Source: Novosphingobium lindaniclasticum LE124 (GTDB taxonomy: Bacteria > Pseudomonadota > Alphaproteobacteria > Sphingomonadales > Sphingomonadaceae). Taken from it: 58,280 bases of DNA. The notes under the pieces are model-generated. The model had not been told where the DNA came from. It ran no database searches and saw only the letters and a list, made by a program, of their open reading frames with translations. Position numbers and translations under genes: made by a program. Positions 40,116 through 48,752 of the stretch are shown here, piece by piece (position 1 is the first letter of the stretch; each line of letters begins with the position of its first letter). The stretch is from the NCBI RefSeq assembly GCF_000445125.1, contig NZ_ATHL01000038.1:1-58280 (forward strand), in the 5' to 3' direction.

Positions 40116-41702
40116 TCAGACGAACTTGAGCGCCTTGACCGTCTTCACGCCGGGAAGCGCGGTGGCCGCCTTGAGGACGTCCTCCGACACGGCGCTGTCG
40201 ACCGAAAGCAGCAGCACGGCCTCGCCGCCCGCGTCGCGGCGGCCGAGGTTGAAGGTGCCGATGTTGATCGCGTTCTCGCCCAGCAGGGTGCCGATGCGGC
40301 CGATGAAGCCGGGGGCGTCCTCGTTGACGATGTACATCATGTCACCGGCCAGCTCGGCCTCGACCTTGATGCCGAACAGTTCGACCAAGCGCGGTTCGAC
40401 ATTGTTGAACAGTGTGCCGGCCACCGAACGCTCGCCCGCTTCGGTCTTCACCGAGACGCGCACCAGCGTGTGGTAGTCGCCCTCGCGCTCGGTCTTCACT
40501 TCGCGCACTTCAAGGCCGCGCTCCTTGGCGAGGAACGGCGCATTGACCATGTTCACGGTGTCCGACTGGACGCGCATGAAACCGGCCAGCACGGCGGCGG
40601 TGATCGGCTTCTGGTTCAGTTCGGCAGCGGCGCCCTCGACGTGGATCGAGATGCGGGGAACCGAGTCGCGGGTCAGCTGGCCGACCATCGAACCCAGCAT
40701 TTCAGCGAGCTTCATGTAAGGCTTCAGCTTCGGCGCTTCCTCGGCCGAGAGCGAGGGCATGTTGAGCGCGTTGGTGACGCCGCCGTTGACCAGGAAGTCG
40801 GCCAGCTGCTCGGCAACCTGCAGCGCCACGTTGACCTGGGCTTCGGTGGTCGACGCGCCGAGGTGCGGGGTGCAGATGAAGTTCGGCGTGCCGAACAGCG
40901 GCGAGTCCTTGGCGGGCTCGGTCTGGAACACGTCGAGCGCGGCACCGGCGACATGGCCGTTGTCGAGCATGGTCTTCAGCGCGGCTTCGTCGATCAACCC
41001 GCCGCGGGCGCAGTTGACGATGCGCACGCCCTTCTTGGTCTTGGCCAGGTTCTCGGCCGAGAGGATGTTGCGGGTCTGGTCGGTCAGCGGCGTGTGCAGC
41101 GTGATGAAGTCCGCCTTTTCGAGCAGGGTGTCGAGATCGGCCTTCTCCACGCCCATTTCCACGGCGCGCTCCGGGGTGAGGAACGGGTCGAAGGCGACGA
41201 CCTTCATCTTCAGGCCCAGCGCGCGGCTGGCGACGATCGAGCCGATGTTGCCGGCGCCGATCAGGCCGAGCGTCTTGCCGGTGACTTCGACGCCCATGAA
41301 GCCGTTCTTCGGCCACAGGCCCTGCTGGGTCTGGGCATTGGCTTCGGGGATCTGGCGCGCGAGCGCGAAGATCATGGCGATGGCATGTTCGGCGGTGGTG
41401 ATCGAGTTGCCGAACGGGGTGTTCATCACCACGACGCCCTGGGCCGAAGCGGCCGGGATGTCGACGTTGTCGACGCCGATACCGGCGCGGCCGATCACCT
41501 TCAGGTTCTTCGCGGCGGCCAGGATTTCCTTGGTGACCTTGGTCGAGGAGCGGATGGCAAGGCCGTCATAGTCGCCGATGCGGGCGATCAGCTGCTCGGG
41601 GGTCTCGCCGGTGATGACGTCTACGTCGCAGCCGCGGATCTCGAAGATACGGGCGGCGTTGGGGTCCATCTTGTCCGAAATGAGGACGCGGGGCTTGGTC
41701 AT
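40116..41702 (-). CDS. serA: D-3-phosphoglycerate dehydrogenase
   Basis: 528-residue long-form SerA, first step of serine synthesis. N-terminal half: substrate domain and NAD domain with GLIGAGNIGSIVA (149-154 GAGNIG), NCARGGLIDEAAL and TPHLGASTTEAQ (catalytic His). Then an intervening domain and a C-terminal ACT domain (about 455-528: MMYIVNEDAPGFIGRIGTLLGENAINIGTF) for serine feedback. Follows serC on the same strand. Confidence 0.96.
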   Translation of the reverse strand: MTKPRVLISDKMDPNAARIFEIRGCDVDVITGETPEQLIARIGDYDGLAIRSSTKVTKEILAAAKNLKVIGRAGIGVDNVDIPAASAQGVVVMNTPFGNSITTAEHAIAMIFALARQIPEANAQTQQGLWPKNGFMGVEVTGKTLGLIGAGNIGSIVASRALGLKMKVVAFDPFLTPERAVEMGVEKADLDTLLEKADFITLHTPLTDQTRNILSAENLAKTKKGVRIVNCARGGLIDEAALKTMLDNGHVAGAALDVFQTEPAKDSPLFGTPNFICTPHLGASTTEAQVNVALQVAEQLADFLVNGGVTNALNMPSLSAEEAPKLKPYMKLAEMLGSMVGQLTRDSVPRISIHVEGAAAELNQKPITAAVLAGFMRVQSDTVNMVNAPFLAKERGLEVREVKTEREGDYHTLVRVSVKTEAGERSVAGTLFNNVEPRLVELFGIKVEAELAGDMMYIVNEDAPGFIGRIGTLLGENAINIGTFNLGRRDAGGEAVLLLSVDSAVSEDVLKAATALPGVKTVKALKFV

Positions 41703-41719
41703 GGAAGTATTCCTTCACT

Positions 41720-41823
41720 CGTCATCCCGGACCTGATCCGGGATCGGTGGAAGTCTTGGCGGAGCTTCACCCGTGGTTTGGGTCCAGCTCCGCCAGCGGT
41801 CCCGGATCGAGCCCGGGACGACG
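41720..41823. repeat. Composite palindromic repeat, copy R4
   Basis: CGTCATCCCGGACCTGATCC (from 41720) and GATCGAGCCCGGGACGACG (to 41823) flank a diverged spacer with its own inverted repeat (GGCGGAGCT ... AGCTCCGCC). It fills the 130-bp gap between serC and serA. Confidence 0.75.
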
Positions 41824-41832
41824 TGGAATTGG

Positions 41833-42996
41833 TTAGCCGGCCTTGACGGTGGCGTAGGCCCAGTCGAGCCACGGTCCGAGCGCCTCGACGTCGGCCGTGT
41901 CTACGGTGGCGCCGCACCAGATGCGCAGGCCCGGAGGGGCATCGCGGTATCCGGCGACGTCATAGGCCGCACCTTCCTTTTCGAGCAGCGCTGCGAACTT
42001 CTTGATGAAGTCGGCATCGGCACCCTCGACGGAGAGGCAGACCGAGGTCTTGGAGCGGGTGCCGCTGTCCACCGCAAGGTGCGACAGCCAGTCACGCTCG
42101 GCCACGATCTTGTCCAGCGCGTGGGCATTGGCGTTCGAACGGGCCTTCAGCCCTTCGAGACCGCCGAGACCCTTGGCCCATTCCAGAGCGAAGATCGCGT
42201 CTTCGACGGCAAGCATCGAGGGGGTGTTGATGGTTTCGCCCTTGAACACGCCCTCTGCCAGCTTGCCCTTCGAGACAAGGCGGAACACCTTGGGAAGCGG
42301 CCAGGCCGGGGTGTAGTTCTCCAGCCGCTCGACAGCGCGCGGGCCGAGGATCAGGACGCCGTGGCCGCCCTCGCCGCCCAGGACCTTCTGCCAGGAGAAA
42401 GTGGCGACGTCGATCTTGGACCAGTCGATGTCATAGGCGAAGACCGCCGAAGTGGCGTCTGCGAAGGACAGGCCTTCACGGTCTGCCGGGATCCAGTTCG
42501 CGTCCGGAACGCGCACGCCCGAAGTGGTGCCGTTCCAGGTGAAGAGCACGTCGTCGGACCAGTCGATCTTGTCGAGGTCGGGCAGCTGGCCGTAGTCGGC
42601 GCGGAACACGGTGGGTTCCAGCTTGAGCTGCTTGACGGCGTCGGTAACCCAGCCCTCACCGAAGCTTTCCCAGGCCAGCGCGGTCACGCCGCGGGCGCCG
42701 AGCATGGTCCACATGGCCATCTCGAAGGCGCCGGTGTCGGAGCCGGGGACGATACCGATGCGATGCGTGTCAGGCAGCTGCAGAACTTCGCGCATGAGAT
42801 CGATGCAATACGCAAGGCGCGTCTTGCCGATCTTGGCGCGGTGCGAGCGGCCGAGAGCTTCGGTATTCAGTTTTTCGGGGGCATATCCGGGCGGCTTGGC
42901 GCAGGGACCGGACGAGAAGTGCGGACGCGCAGGTTTGCGGGTCGGAACAGCAACAGGCGCTTCCGCGCCTTGGGGAAGCGTAATACCATCAGTCAT
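41833..42996 (-). CDS. serC: Phosphoserine aminotransferase
   Basis: 387-residue PLP enzyme for step two of serine synthesis. KPARPHFSSGPCAKPP and SHRAKIGKTRL are typical of the alphaproteobacterial SerC type. The PLP lysine is Lys204 in FSWQKVLGGEGGHG. AAGGAGAG about 8 nt upstream of ATG 42996 is inside a leader hairpin. Heads the serC-serA-hisZ-purA gene run. Confidence 0.95.
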   Translation of the reverse strand: MTDGITLPQGAEAPVAVPTRKPARPHFSSGPCAKPPGYAPEKLNTEALGRSHRAKIGKTRLAYCIDLMREVLQLPDTHRIGIVPGSDTGAFEMAMWTMLGARGVTALAWESFGEGWVTDAVKQLKLEPTVFRADYGQLPDLDKIDWSDDVLFTWNGTTSGVRVPDANWIPADREGLSFADATSAVFAYDIDWSKIDVATFSWQKVLGGEGGHGVLILGPRAVERLENYTPAWPLPKVFRLVSKGKLAEGVFKGETINTPSMLAVEDAIFALEWAKGLGGLEGLKARSNANAHALDKIVAERDWLSHLAVDSGTRSKTSVCLSVEGADADFIKKFAALLEKEGAAYDVAGYRDAPPGLRIWCGATVDTADVEALGPWLDWAYATVKAG

Positions 42997-43047
42997 TTCT
43001 GACTCTCCTTACAGAGAGCACGCGCGGCGTTGGGACCGCGTGGCCCG
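42997..43047 (-). ncRNA. serC leader RNA element (candidate)
   Basis: The minus-strand leader folds into two hairpins: CCACGCGG with CCGCGCGTG around TCCCAACG, and CTCTC-TGTAAG-GAGAG directly before the start codon, the second covering the ribosome binding site. The position upstream of serC-serA in this lineage and the two-stem layout match the known alphaproteobacterial serC leader motif. Family identity is from memory of its description, not an alignment. Confidence 0.65.
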
Positions 43048-43053
43048 GAGCTG

Positions 43054-43081
43054 CGTCTAAAGTCCCCGCGAAATTTGTCAA
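43054..43081 (-). promoter_or_regulatory. Promoter of the serC operon
   Basis: On the minus strand a perfect -35 box TTGACA lies at 43081-43076. A weak -10 (TTTAGA/TAGACG) follows about 16 nt later at 43059-43054. Transcription would begin near 43047, right at the leader element. Confidence 0.6.
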
Positions 43082-43276
43082 ACGATTCTCCGACCGCCGG
43101 CGTCATTTCGTTTCGCCGGAGGCCGCTCCAGCAGTGGATCCCGATATGCCCAAGCGCGGAAATCCGGCCCTCCTGCGGCGGGCAGGTTAGCGGTGGATAA
43201 ACCGCTGTCGCCGATTCCGGCCGCGCGGGCGGCTCGGTAATCTCCCGTTCACCCGCAACCCGGATGCTTGTACCGG

Positions 43277-43960
43277 ATGATGATCTCGCCGTACCGCCTG
43301 CTCTTCGCCCTTCCCCTGATCGCCGCGCTCAGCAGCTGCATCGACCGGCCGGAGCATAGGCGCGGCCGCGGTTCGCACCCGGCGGCGGCGCCGCGTCCTC
43401 AGGCGGTCAAGACCTCGCGCGAGGCACGGCAATGCATGGCGACCCTCACCGCGCAGCGGGTCGTGTTCACGCCCGTCGAGGACCGCTATTACGGGAACGG
43501 CTGCTCGACGGTGGGAACCGTCAAGCTGGCCGCTCTCAACACCGACGACGCCACCGTCACGGTCACCAACCTCGGCCCGGTGACCTGCGACACCGCCACG
43601 CCTTTCGCGGCCTGGGCGCGCTACGGCGTGGACCGGGCGGCACAACAGATCCTCGGCAGCCGGATCGTGCGGATCGAGACGTATGGCAGCTACAATTGCC
43701 GCAACATCGCGGGCAGCCGCCGCCGCTCGGGCCATGCCACCGCCAATGCCATCGACGTTTCCGCCTTCGTTCTGGGTGACGGCCGCCGCGTGAGCGTGCT
43801 GGAGGATTGGGACGGCGGCACCCCCGCCGAACGCCGGTTCCTGCGCGTGGTCCACCAAAGCGCCTGCAAGCGCTTCGGCACCACGCTGGGCCCCGACTAC
43901 AACGAGGCCCACCGCAACCACTTCCACCTGGAAGCGGACGGCGCCCGTTTCTGCCGGTGA
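43277..43960 (+). CDS. Extensin-like family lipoprotein
   Basis: 227 residues. N-terminus MMISPYRLLFALPLIAALSSC ends in a lipobox (LSSC, Cys21). The body matches the bacterial extensin-like C domain with cysteines in RQCMA, NGCSTVG, VTCDTATP, YNCRNI and SACKRFG. SGHATANAIDVSAF and HRNHFHLE give the His-x-Asp / His-x-His metal-site pattern of M15-like peptidoglycan peptidases, so a cell-wall role is likely. A TTG start at 43268 is possible. The gap 42997-43276 otherwise holds only the serC leader and promoter. Confidence 0.8.
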   Translation: MMISPYRLLFALPLIAALSSCIDRPEHRRGRGSHPAAAPRPQAVKTSREARQCMATLTAQRVVFTPVEDRYYGNGCSTVGTVKLAALNTDDATVTVTNLGPVTCDTATPFAAWARYGVDRAAQQILGSRIVRIETYGSYNCRNIAGSRRRSGHATANAIDVSAFVLGDGRRVSVLEDWDGGTPAERRFLRVVHQSACKRFGTTLGPDYNEAHRNHFHLEADGARFCR

Positions 43961-44050
43961 TCCGGCTGACGGCGCTGTCGAAGGCTCGCCGCCCAGAGTA
44001 ATCTCGCGCAGGGATCGCTTCGCTCTCTTGGACGGGAGAGGGTCGGACGA

Positions 44051-44071
44051 TCTGAGGGATCATCCCCCAGA
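44051..44071 (-). terminator. Terminator-like palindrome after the MFS gene
   Basis: TCTGAGGGAT-C-ATCCCCCAGA. On the minus strand the only mismatch becomes a G-U pair, giving a 10-bp stem 9 nt beyond the transporter stop. It shares GGGATCATCCCCC with 31689-31707. Confidence 0.55.
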
Positions 44072-44080
44072 CCATCTCCT

Positions 44081-45400
44081 TCAAACCTTTGCAGGTGCCA
44101 GTTTCGGGCTCAGCAGGTGCACCACGGCCAGCGCCACCAGATAGGCGCTCGCGCAAATCGCGAAGAGCACTTCGTAGCTATGCGTGGCATCGAGAATGTA
44201 GCCCGCGAAGAGCGCCATGCCCATGCCGCCGAACGCGCCCACGGTGCCGCCGATGCCGACCACCGAGCCCACCGCTCCGCGCGGGAAGACGTCGGAGGGC
44301 AGCGTGTAGAGATTGGCCGAGAACGCCTGGTGCGCCGCCGTGGCAAGACCGATCACCAGCACCGCTGACCATACGCTGTCGATGCTCTGGGCGAACCAGA
44401 TCGGCAGGACGCAGAGAGCGCAGATCAGCATCGTGATCTTGCGGGCGAAGTTGGGCGTCTTGCCCGCCTTGATCAGCTTCGAGGACAGCCAGCCGCCGCC
44501 GACGCTGCCGAGGTCCGAGATCAGGTAGATGCCGGCCAGCGGCAGGCCGAAAGTCTTGAGATCGAGGTCGTAGCGTTCGAACAGGTAGCCCGGTAGCCAG
44601 AACAGGAAGAACCACCAGATCGGGTCGATCAGGAACTTGCCGAGGGCGTAGGCCCAGGTCTCCTTGACGGTGAGCAGCCTGGCCCAGCCGATCTTCTCCA
44701 CCGGATCGGCGGGATCCTGCTGGATCCAGGCGAGTTCGCCGCGCGTGACGCGCCCGTGCTCGGCCGGGTGGCGGTACATGGTCCACCAGGCGCCGAGCCA
44801 GAGAATGCCGAAGATGCCGGTGACGAAGAAGGCCATGCGCCAGTCGAACCAGAGCACCAGCAAGGGCACGATCAGCGGCGTCAGGATCGCGCCGACATTG
44901 GCGCCGGCGTTGAACAGGCCGATCGCGAAAGCGCGTTCCTTTTGCGGGAACCAGTCGGTGACGGCGCGGATGCCGGCGGGGAAGTTGCCCGATTCGCCGA
45001 TGCCTAGGCCGAAGCGCGCCATGGCGAAGGACGTCACCCCGCTGGCGAAGCCGTGCGCCATGTGGCTGATCGTCCAGATGACGAGGGCGATGGCATAGCC
45101 GATGCGCGCGCCCAGCACGTCCACCACTTTGCCGAACGAGAGATAGCCGATGGCATAGGCCAGCTGGAACCAGAACACGATCCTGGCAAAGTCCGATTCG
45201 GTCCAGTGGAACTCGGCTTCCAGCGTAGGCTTGAGCACGCCGATCATCTGCCGGTCGATGTAGTTGATCGCCGTCGCCGCGAAGAGCAGCGCGACGATCA
45301 CCCAGCGATAGCGCCCGGCGGTGGAACGAAGGTCCGCCCGGTCGCCGCCCGTACCTCCGATCGGCGCGCCTTCGGTCATTTCCCCGGCAGCTGCATTCAT
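44081..45400 (-). CDS. MFS transporter, hexuronate (ExuT/ACS) type
   Basis: 439 residues, 12 helices, of the anion:cation symporter family. RWVIVALLFAATAINYIDRQMIGVLKP is the classic ExuT/GudP-type first helix, and FGLGIGESGNFPAGIRAVTDWFP is the family's loop 4 motif. It lies beside hydratase, lacI, kduI, kduD and kdgK genes, so glucuronate/galacturonate or an unsaturated-uronate product is the likely substrate. It is 54 nt downstream of the hydratase and probably cotranscribed. Confidence 0.87.
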   Translation of the reverse strand: MNAAAGEMTEGAPIGGTGGDRADLRSTAGRYRWVIVALLFAATAINYIDRQMIGVLKPTLEAEFHWTESDFARIVFWFQLAYAIGYLSFGKVVDVLGARIGYAIALVIWTISHMAHGFASGVTSFAMARFGLGIGESGNFPAGIRAVTDWFPQKERAFAIGLFNAGANVGAILTPLIVPLLVLWFDWRMAFFVTGIFGILWLGAWWTMYRHPAEHGRVTRGELAWIQQDPADPVEKIGWARLLTVKETWAYALGKFLIDPIWWFFLFWLPGYLFERYDLDLKTFGLPLAGIYLISDLGSVGGGWLSSKLIKAGKTPNFARKITMLICALCVLPIWFAQSIDSVWSAVLVIGLATAAHQAFSANLYTLPSDVFPRGAVGSVVGIGGTVGAFGGMGMALFAGYILDATHSYEVLFAICASAYLVALAVVHLLSPKLAPAKV

Positions 45401-45454
45401 GAGATCCTGCTCCCTTTTCGGCGGCGCCGTTGCGGGCCTGCCGATCGATCTTTC

Positions 45455-46279
45455 CTAGGCGGGTTCGGCCGCCACGATCTTGCAGCCGACGCTGCCATGT
45501 CCGTCGAAATGCGCCAGCACGTTCTGCCCCGACATGACCGGATGGACCCCGGTGACCGCCCCGGTCGAGACCCAAGTGCCGCCGCTGCAATCGATGCCGC
45601 GGGCGGAGAGGTTGGCGAGCAGGAAGCGCACTGCACCCAGCGGCCCGTCCAGCATCGTCGCCGTGGTCGCCGAGGCGATTTCCAGATCGTCGATCTCGAA
45701 GCGGACTTTGATGGTCTCGAACTGCGCGCTTTCCCAGCCTTCCAGCACCGGCCCGACCACCATGCCGGCGTTGTTGCCGAAATCGGAAATCGTGACCGGC
45801 GGCCCATCGGCATTGATGCCCGGGTAAGGCGAACTGGCGACTTCGATGCCGATATGCACGGCGTCCAGCACCTTGCGGGTCGCGGCATCGTCGGCCGGGA
45901 TCACGCCGTCCCAGCCGGGGGCGACGTGAAGGAGGAACTCCGCTTCGGCTGCCGCGAATCCCTTGGCGAAGACCGGCATCTCGGGCGCTTCGCCGGCGGC
46001 CACGGTGACCACGCTGTCCGCGAAGATCGGGCCGGACAGGCGATTGGCACCCAGCCGCGCGTCTTCCGGCGCATTGATCTTCCCCACCTTCCAGCCCGCG
46101 ACCCGGCGGCCGTCGAGCGCGATCGCCAGGTCCTGGATCGTATAGGCCTCGACGAGGTCGCAAGGCGCCTCGCCCGGGTAAGTGGCAAGAGCGCGCCTGT
46201 CCCGCCGCGCCGCCACGAATGCACCCGCGACCGCATGAGCCTTGTCGGGGGACGCCTGTTCGTTGGAGCTCATCTCCAT
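45455..46279 (-). CDS. 2-keto-4-pentenoate hydratase-like protein (MhpD family)
   Basis: 274-residue FAH-fold enzyme similar to 2-oxopent-4-enoate hydratases. FAAAEAEFLLHV contains the ExE metal site, and GWKVGKIN is the family's N-terminal motif (WKVG). The family usually acts in aromatic meta-cleavage, but here the gene is divergent from a LacI regulator in a uronate locus and has a matching operator 30 nt upstream. It may hydrate an unsaturated 2-keto acid from uronate breakdown (inference). Confidence 0.82.
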   Translation of the reverse strand: MEMSSNEQASPDKAHAVAGAFVAARRDRRALATYPGEAPCDLVEAYTIQDLAIALDGRRVAGWKVGKINAPEDARLGANRLSGPIFADSVVTVAAGEAPEMPVFAKGFAAAEAEFLLHVAPGWDGVIPADDAATRKVLDAVHIGIEVASSPYPGINADGPPVTISDFGNNAGMVVGPVLEGWESAQFETIKVRFEIDDLEIASATTATMLDGPLGAVRFLLANLSARGIDCSGGTWVSTGAVTGVHPVMSGQNVLAHFDGHGSVGCKIVAAEPA

Positions 46280-46308
46280 CCTCTCGTTGTTCTCGCTGCC
46301 GGGCTAAA

Positions 46309-46323
46309 GGAAACCGGTGTCAT
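46309..46323. promoter_or_regulatory. LacI-type operator, site A
   Basis: GGAAACCGGTGTCAT, palindromic core ACCGGT at 46313-46318, just upstream of the hydratase start (46279, minus). Identical to site B. It lies in the 307-bp gap 46280-46586, which otherwise shows no gene. Confidence 0.65.
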
Positions 46324-46477
46324 TGGCAAATCAAAAGCGACGCGCTCCCTTGGCAAGGCGCGCACTCCCGAGCGACGGGCCATTCCCGCGGCACGAGCTA
46401 TGCAACGGAAGTTCGAGTGTGGAGCACAGGACCATCGCCGACCGAAGCTGGCGTGAATTTGCAGACTTCCAGCATAC

Positions 46478-46492
46478 GGAAACCGGTGTCAT
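46478..46492. promoter_or_regulatory. LacI-type operator, site B
   Basis: GGAAACCGGTGTCAT again, core at 46482-46487, about 95 nt before the lacI start. The exact 15-nt repeat 169 nt from site A suggests autoregulation and possibly looping. Confidence 0.65.
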
Positions 46493-46586
46493 CTTGCCTT
46501 TCCGCGCGCAGGCAGGCAAGCGGCTCGGAACATATCGGCAAAACCGCAGGGCGGAGCCGCCACCGGGCAAGCCGAAAGGGGCAAAG

Positions 46587-47618
46587 ATGCCGGACGAAAA
46601 ACGCGACACCAAGCCGACCATCAACGATGTCGCCCGCCTTTCCGGCGTGTCCAAGAAGACCGTCAGCCGCGTCATCAACAAGTCGCCGCTGCTCGGCCAG
46701 GCCACCCGCGAAAAGGTCGAGGCGGTGATCGCCGAGATCGGCTACGTGCCCAATCCGCAGGCACGCGCCCTGGCCCTGCGCCGCAACTTCCTGATCGGCC
46801 TGATTCACGACAACCCGAATGCCCAGATGGTGCTCGGCGTGCAGGAAGGCATTCTGGAGGCGATTCGCGACACCGAGTTCGCGCTGGTCGTTCGCCCGGT
46901 CGATCGCCACGCTCCGACCATGCTTGAGGATATCCGCCGCTTCATCGAGCAGCAGCGGCTCTATGGCGTGTTGCTGCTGCCCCCCATTTCGGAAAACGAC
47001 GGATTGGCGGCGGTCTGCCACGAACTGGGCTGTACCCTGGTCCGCATGGGCTCGGCCCGGCTCGACGACGACCGCCACCTGGTGGCCTCCAACGATCGCC
47101 ATGCCGTGAAGGAGGCCGTGTCATGGCTGACCAGTCTCGGCCATCGCCGGATCGGCTTCATCGCGGGACCGGAAGGCTTTCGGTCCGCCAGCGAGCGCGA
47201 ACTGGGGTTCATCGACGGGCTGAATTCCGCCGGGCTCAAGCTGGATCCCGCGATCGCCGCAAGGGGCAACTACCGCTTCGAATCCGGCCTGGCCGCGGGC
47301 GAGCGCCTGCTTTCGGCCGATCCGCGTCCCACGGCGATCTTCTCCAGCAATGACGAAATGGCCGCCGGCGTACTGCACGCCGCACGCGCCAAAGGCATTT
47401 CCGTGCCCGAGCAGCTCTCGATCATCGGCTTCGACGATACGGCCATCGCCGCGCATATCTGGCCGCCGCTGACCACGGTGCGCTGGCCGATCGTGCCGAT
47501 GGCCACGGCCGCCGCGCACAAGCTGATCGATCCCGGCAGCGCCGCCGACCAGCCCTCGCTGTTTCTTTCCGACCTCGTGCGCCGCGCCTCGGTCGCCGCC
47601 CCGGACCGGACGACCTGA
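46587..47618 (+). CDS. LacI-family transcriptional regulator of the uronate genes
   Basis: 343 residues. The HTH is TINDVARLSGVSKKTVSRVINKSPLLGQATREKVEAVIAEIGYVPN with the LacI hinge ALALRRNFLIGLI; the periplasmic-binding-like domain follows (PTAIFSSNDEMAAGVL, IIGFDDTAIA). ATG 46587 has AAGGGG 6 nt upstream. Position between the hydratase/transporter and kduI/kduD/kdgK, plus three similar operators, suggests it represses both sides and responds to a uronate-derived keto sugar. Confidence 0.92.
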   Translation: MPDEKRDTKPTINDVARLSGVSKKTVSRVINKSPLLGQATREKVEAVIAEIGYVPNPQARALALRRNFLIGLIHDNPNAQMVLGVQEGILEAIRDTEFALVVRPVDRHAPTMLEDIRRFIEQQRLYGVLLLPPISENDGLAAVCHELGCTLVRMGSARLDDDRHLVASNDRHAVKEAVSWLTSLGHRRIGFIAGPEGFRSASERELGFIDGLNSAGLKLDPAIAARGNYRFESGLAAGERLLSADPRPTAIFSSNDEMAAGVLHAARAKGISVPEQLSIIGFDDTAIAAHIWPPLTTVRWPIVPMATAAAHKLIDPGSAADQPSLFLSDLVRRASVAAPDRTT

Positions 47619-47649
47619 GTGGCGCGCGAACAACTCGCATCGAGGATTG

Positions 47650-47664
47650 TTGACACCGGTTACC
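47650..47664. promoter_or_regulatory. LacI-type operator, site C
   Basis: TTGACACCGGTTACC, whose complement GGTAACCGGTGTCAA matches sites A and B at 13 of 15 positions. It lies 77 nt before kduI. TTGACA here could also be part of a -35 box, so repressor would block the promoter. Confidence 0.65.
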
Positions 47665-47740
47665 GCGACGGGATAGGACTGGATCTCAAGAGAATTGAAG
47701 TCCCACTATACGGAACAGAATTCCACAAGGGAGAGCCGGA

Positions 47741-48577
47741 GTGTTCTGCAAGACCTATCACGCCACCCATCCGGACATGATGGAGTGCGTCTCCAACGAG
47801 GAACTGCGCGACCGCTACCTCGTCGGCGGCATGTTCGAGGACGGCAAGGTCAGCCTCAACTACTCGCACAACGAGCGCTTCGTGATCGGCGGCGCGGTGC
47901 CTTCGCAGGGCCCGCTCAAGCTGCCGGCGCAGACCGAGCCCAAGAGCGCCGAAGGCCACCCCTTCCTCGAACGCCGTGAAGCGGGCATCATCAACATCGG
48001 CGGTCCGGGCGCGATCACGGTGGACGGCCGGCGCTTCGAGATGAAGAACAAGGAATGCCTCTACGTCCCCATGGGCTCGGACGAGGTGATCTTCGAAGGT
48101 GAGACCGCGCGGTTCTACATTGCCTCGGTCCCGGCGCACAAGGCGTGCCCGATCAAGCACATCACGCTGGAACAGGCCAATCCGCTGGCGCGCGGCGACC
48201 TTGCCAACTCGAACCAGCGCACGATCTACCAGCTGGTGATCCCCGGCGTCTGCGAGAGCGCGCAGCTCCTGCTCGGCCTTACCGTGCTGGAAGAAGGCTC
48301 GGTGTGGAACACCATGCCGCCCCACCTTCACGACCGCCGCAGCGAGATCTACCTCTACTTCGACCTGCCCGAAGAGAACGACCGCGTGTTCCACTACATG
48401 GGCGAGCCGGACCAGATGCGCCACATCGTGATCGCCAACGAAGAGGCGGTGATCAGCCCGCCCTGGTCGATCCACATGGGTTCGGGCACCAAGAAATACG
48501 CCTTCATCTGGGCGATGGGCGGGGAAAACCTCGACTATACCGACCTGAACGTGCTGGATATCTGCCAGCTTCAATAA
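47741..48577 (+). CDS. kduI: 5-dehydro-4-deoxy-D-glucuronate isomerase
   Basis: 278 residues, family length. Converts 5-keto-4-deoxyuronate to 3-deoxy-D-glycero-2,5-hexodiulosonate, after oligouronide lyases. Zinc ligands His195, His197, Glu202 ([16 protein letters not shown]) and His245 (WSIHMG). Starts with GTG at 47741, with GGGAG about 8 nt upstream. First gene after operator C. Confidence 0.95.
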   Translation: MFCKTYHATHPDMMECVSNEELRDRYLVGGMFEDGKVSLNYSHNERFVIGGAVPSQGPLKLPAQTEPKSAEGHPFLERREAGIINIGGPGAITVDGRRFEMKNKECLYVPMGSDEVIFEGETARFYIASVPAHKACPIKHITLEQANPLARGDLANSNQRTIYQLVIPGVCESAQLLLGLTVLEEGSVWNTMPPHLHDRRSEIYLYFDLPEENDRVFHYMGEPDQMRHIVIANEEAVISPPWSIHMGSGTKKYAFIWAMGGENLDYTDLNVLDICQLQ

Positions 48578-48604
48578 GGGACCCCTTCCCGCCGCCCACT
48601 CCCT

Positions 48605-48686
48605 CGTCATTGCGCGGAGCGAAGCGACGAAGCAATCCAGAGCCGCATAGACCGCCCTGGATCGCTTCGCTTCGCGCGAAACGACG
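48605..48686. repeat. Second family of palindromic repeat (gtcattgcg type)
   Basis: CGTCATTGCGCGGAGCGAAG and a partner ending GCTTCGCGCGAAACGACG, with inner CAATCCAG/CTGGAT arms, form an inverted pair around a 16-nt spacer in the 175-bp kduI-kduD gap. Unlike the cccgga repeats in sequence. Similar elements are common in alphaproteobacterial intergenic DNA. Confidence 0.75.
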
Positions 48687-48752
48687 CGCAGCGGTAAGGG
48701 TTGGCAGCAAGGTCCGGAAATCCGGATATCGAGATTGGGACAGGACTGACTT

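Noticed and set aside
40011..41846. 611-codon open frame antisense to serA
   Set aside because: serA is unmistakable on the other strand; the frame is a codon-bias shadow with no recognisable domain.
44081..45400. EPS exporter role for the MFS gene
   Set aside because: Its N-terminal helix and loop-4 motifs are those of hexuronate symporters and its neighbours are uronate catabolic genes.
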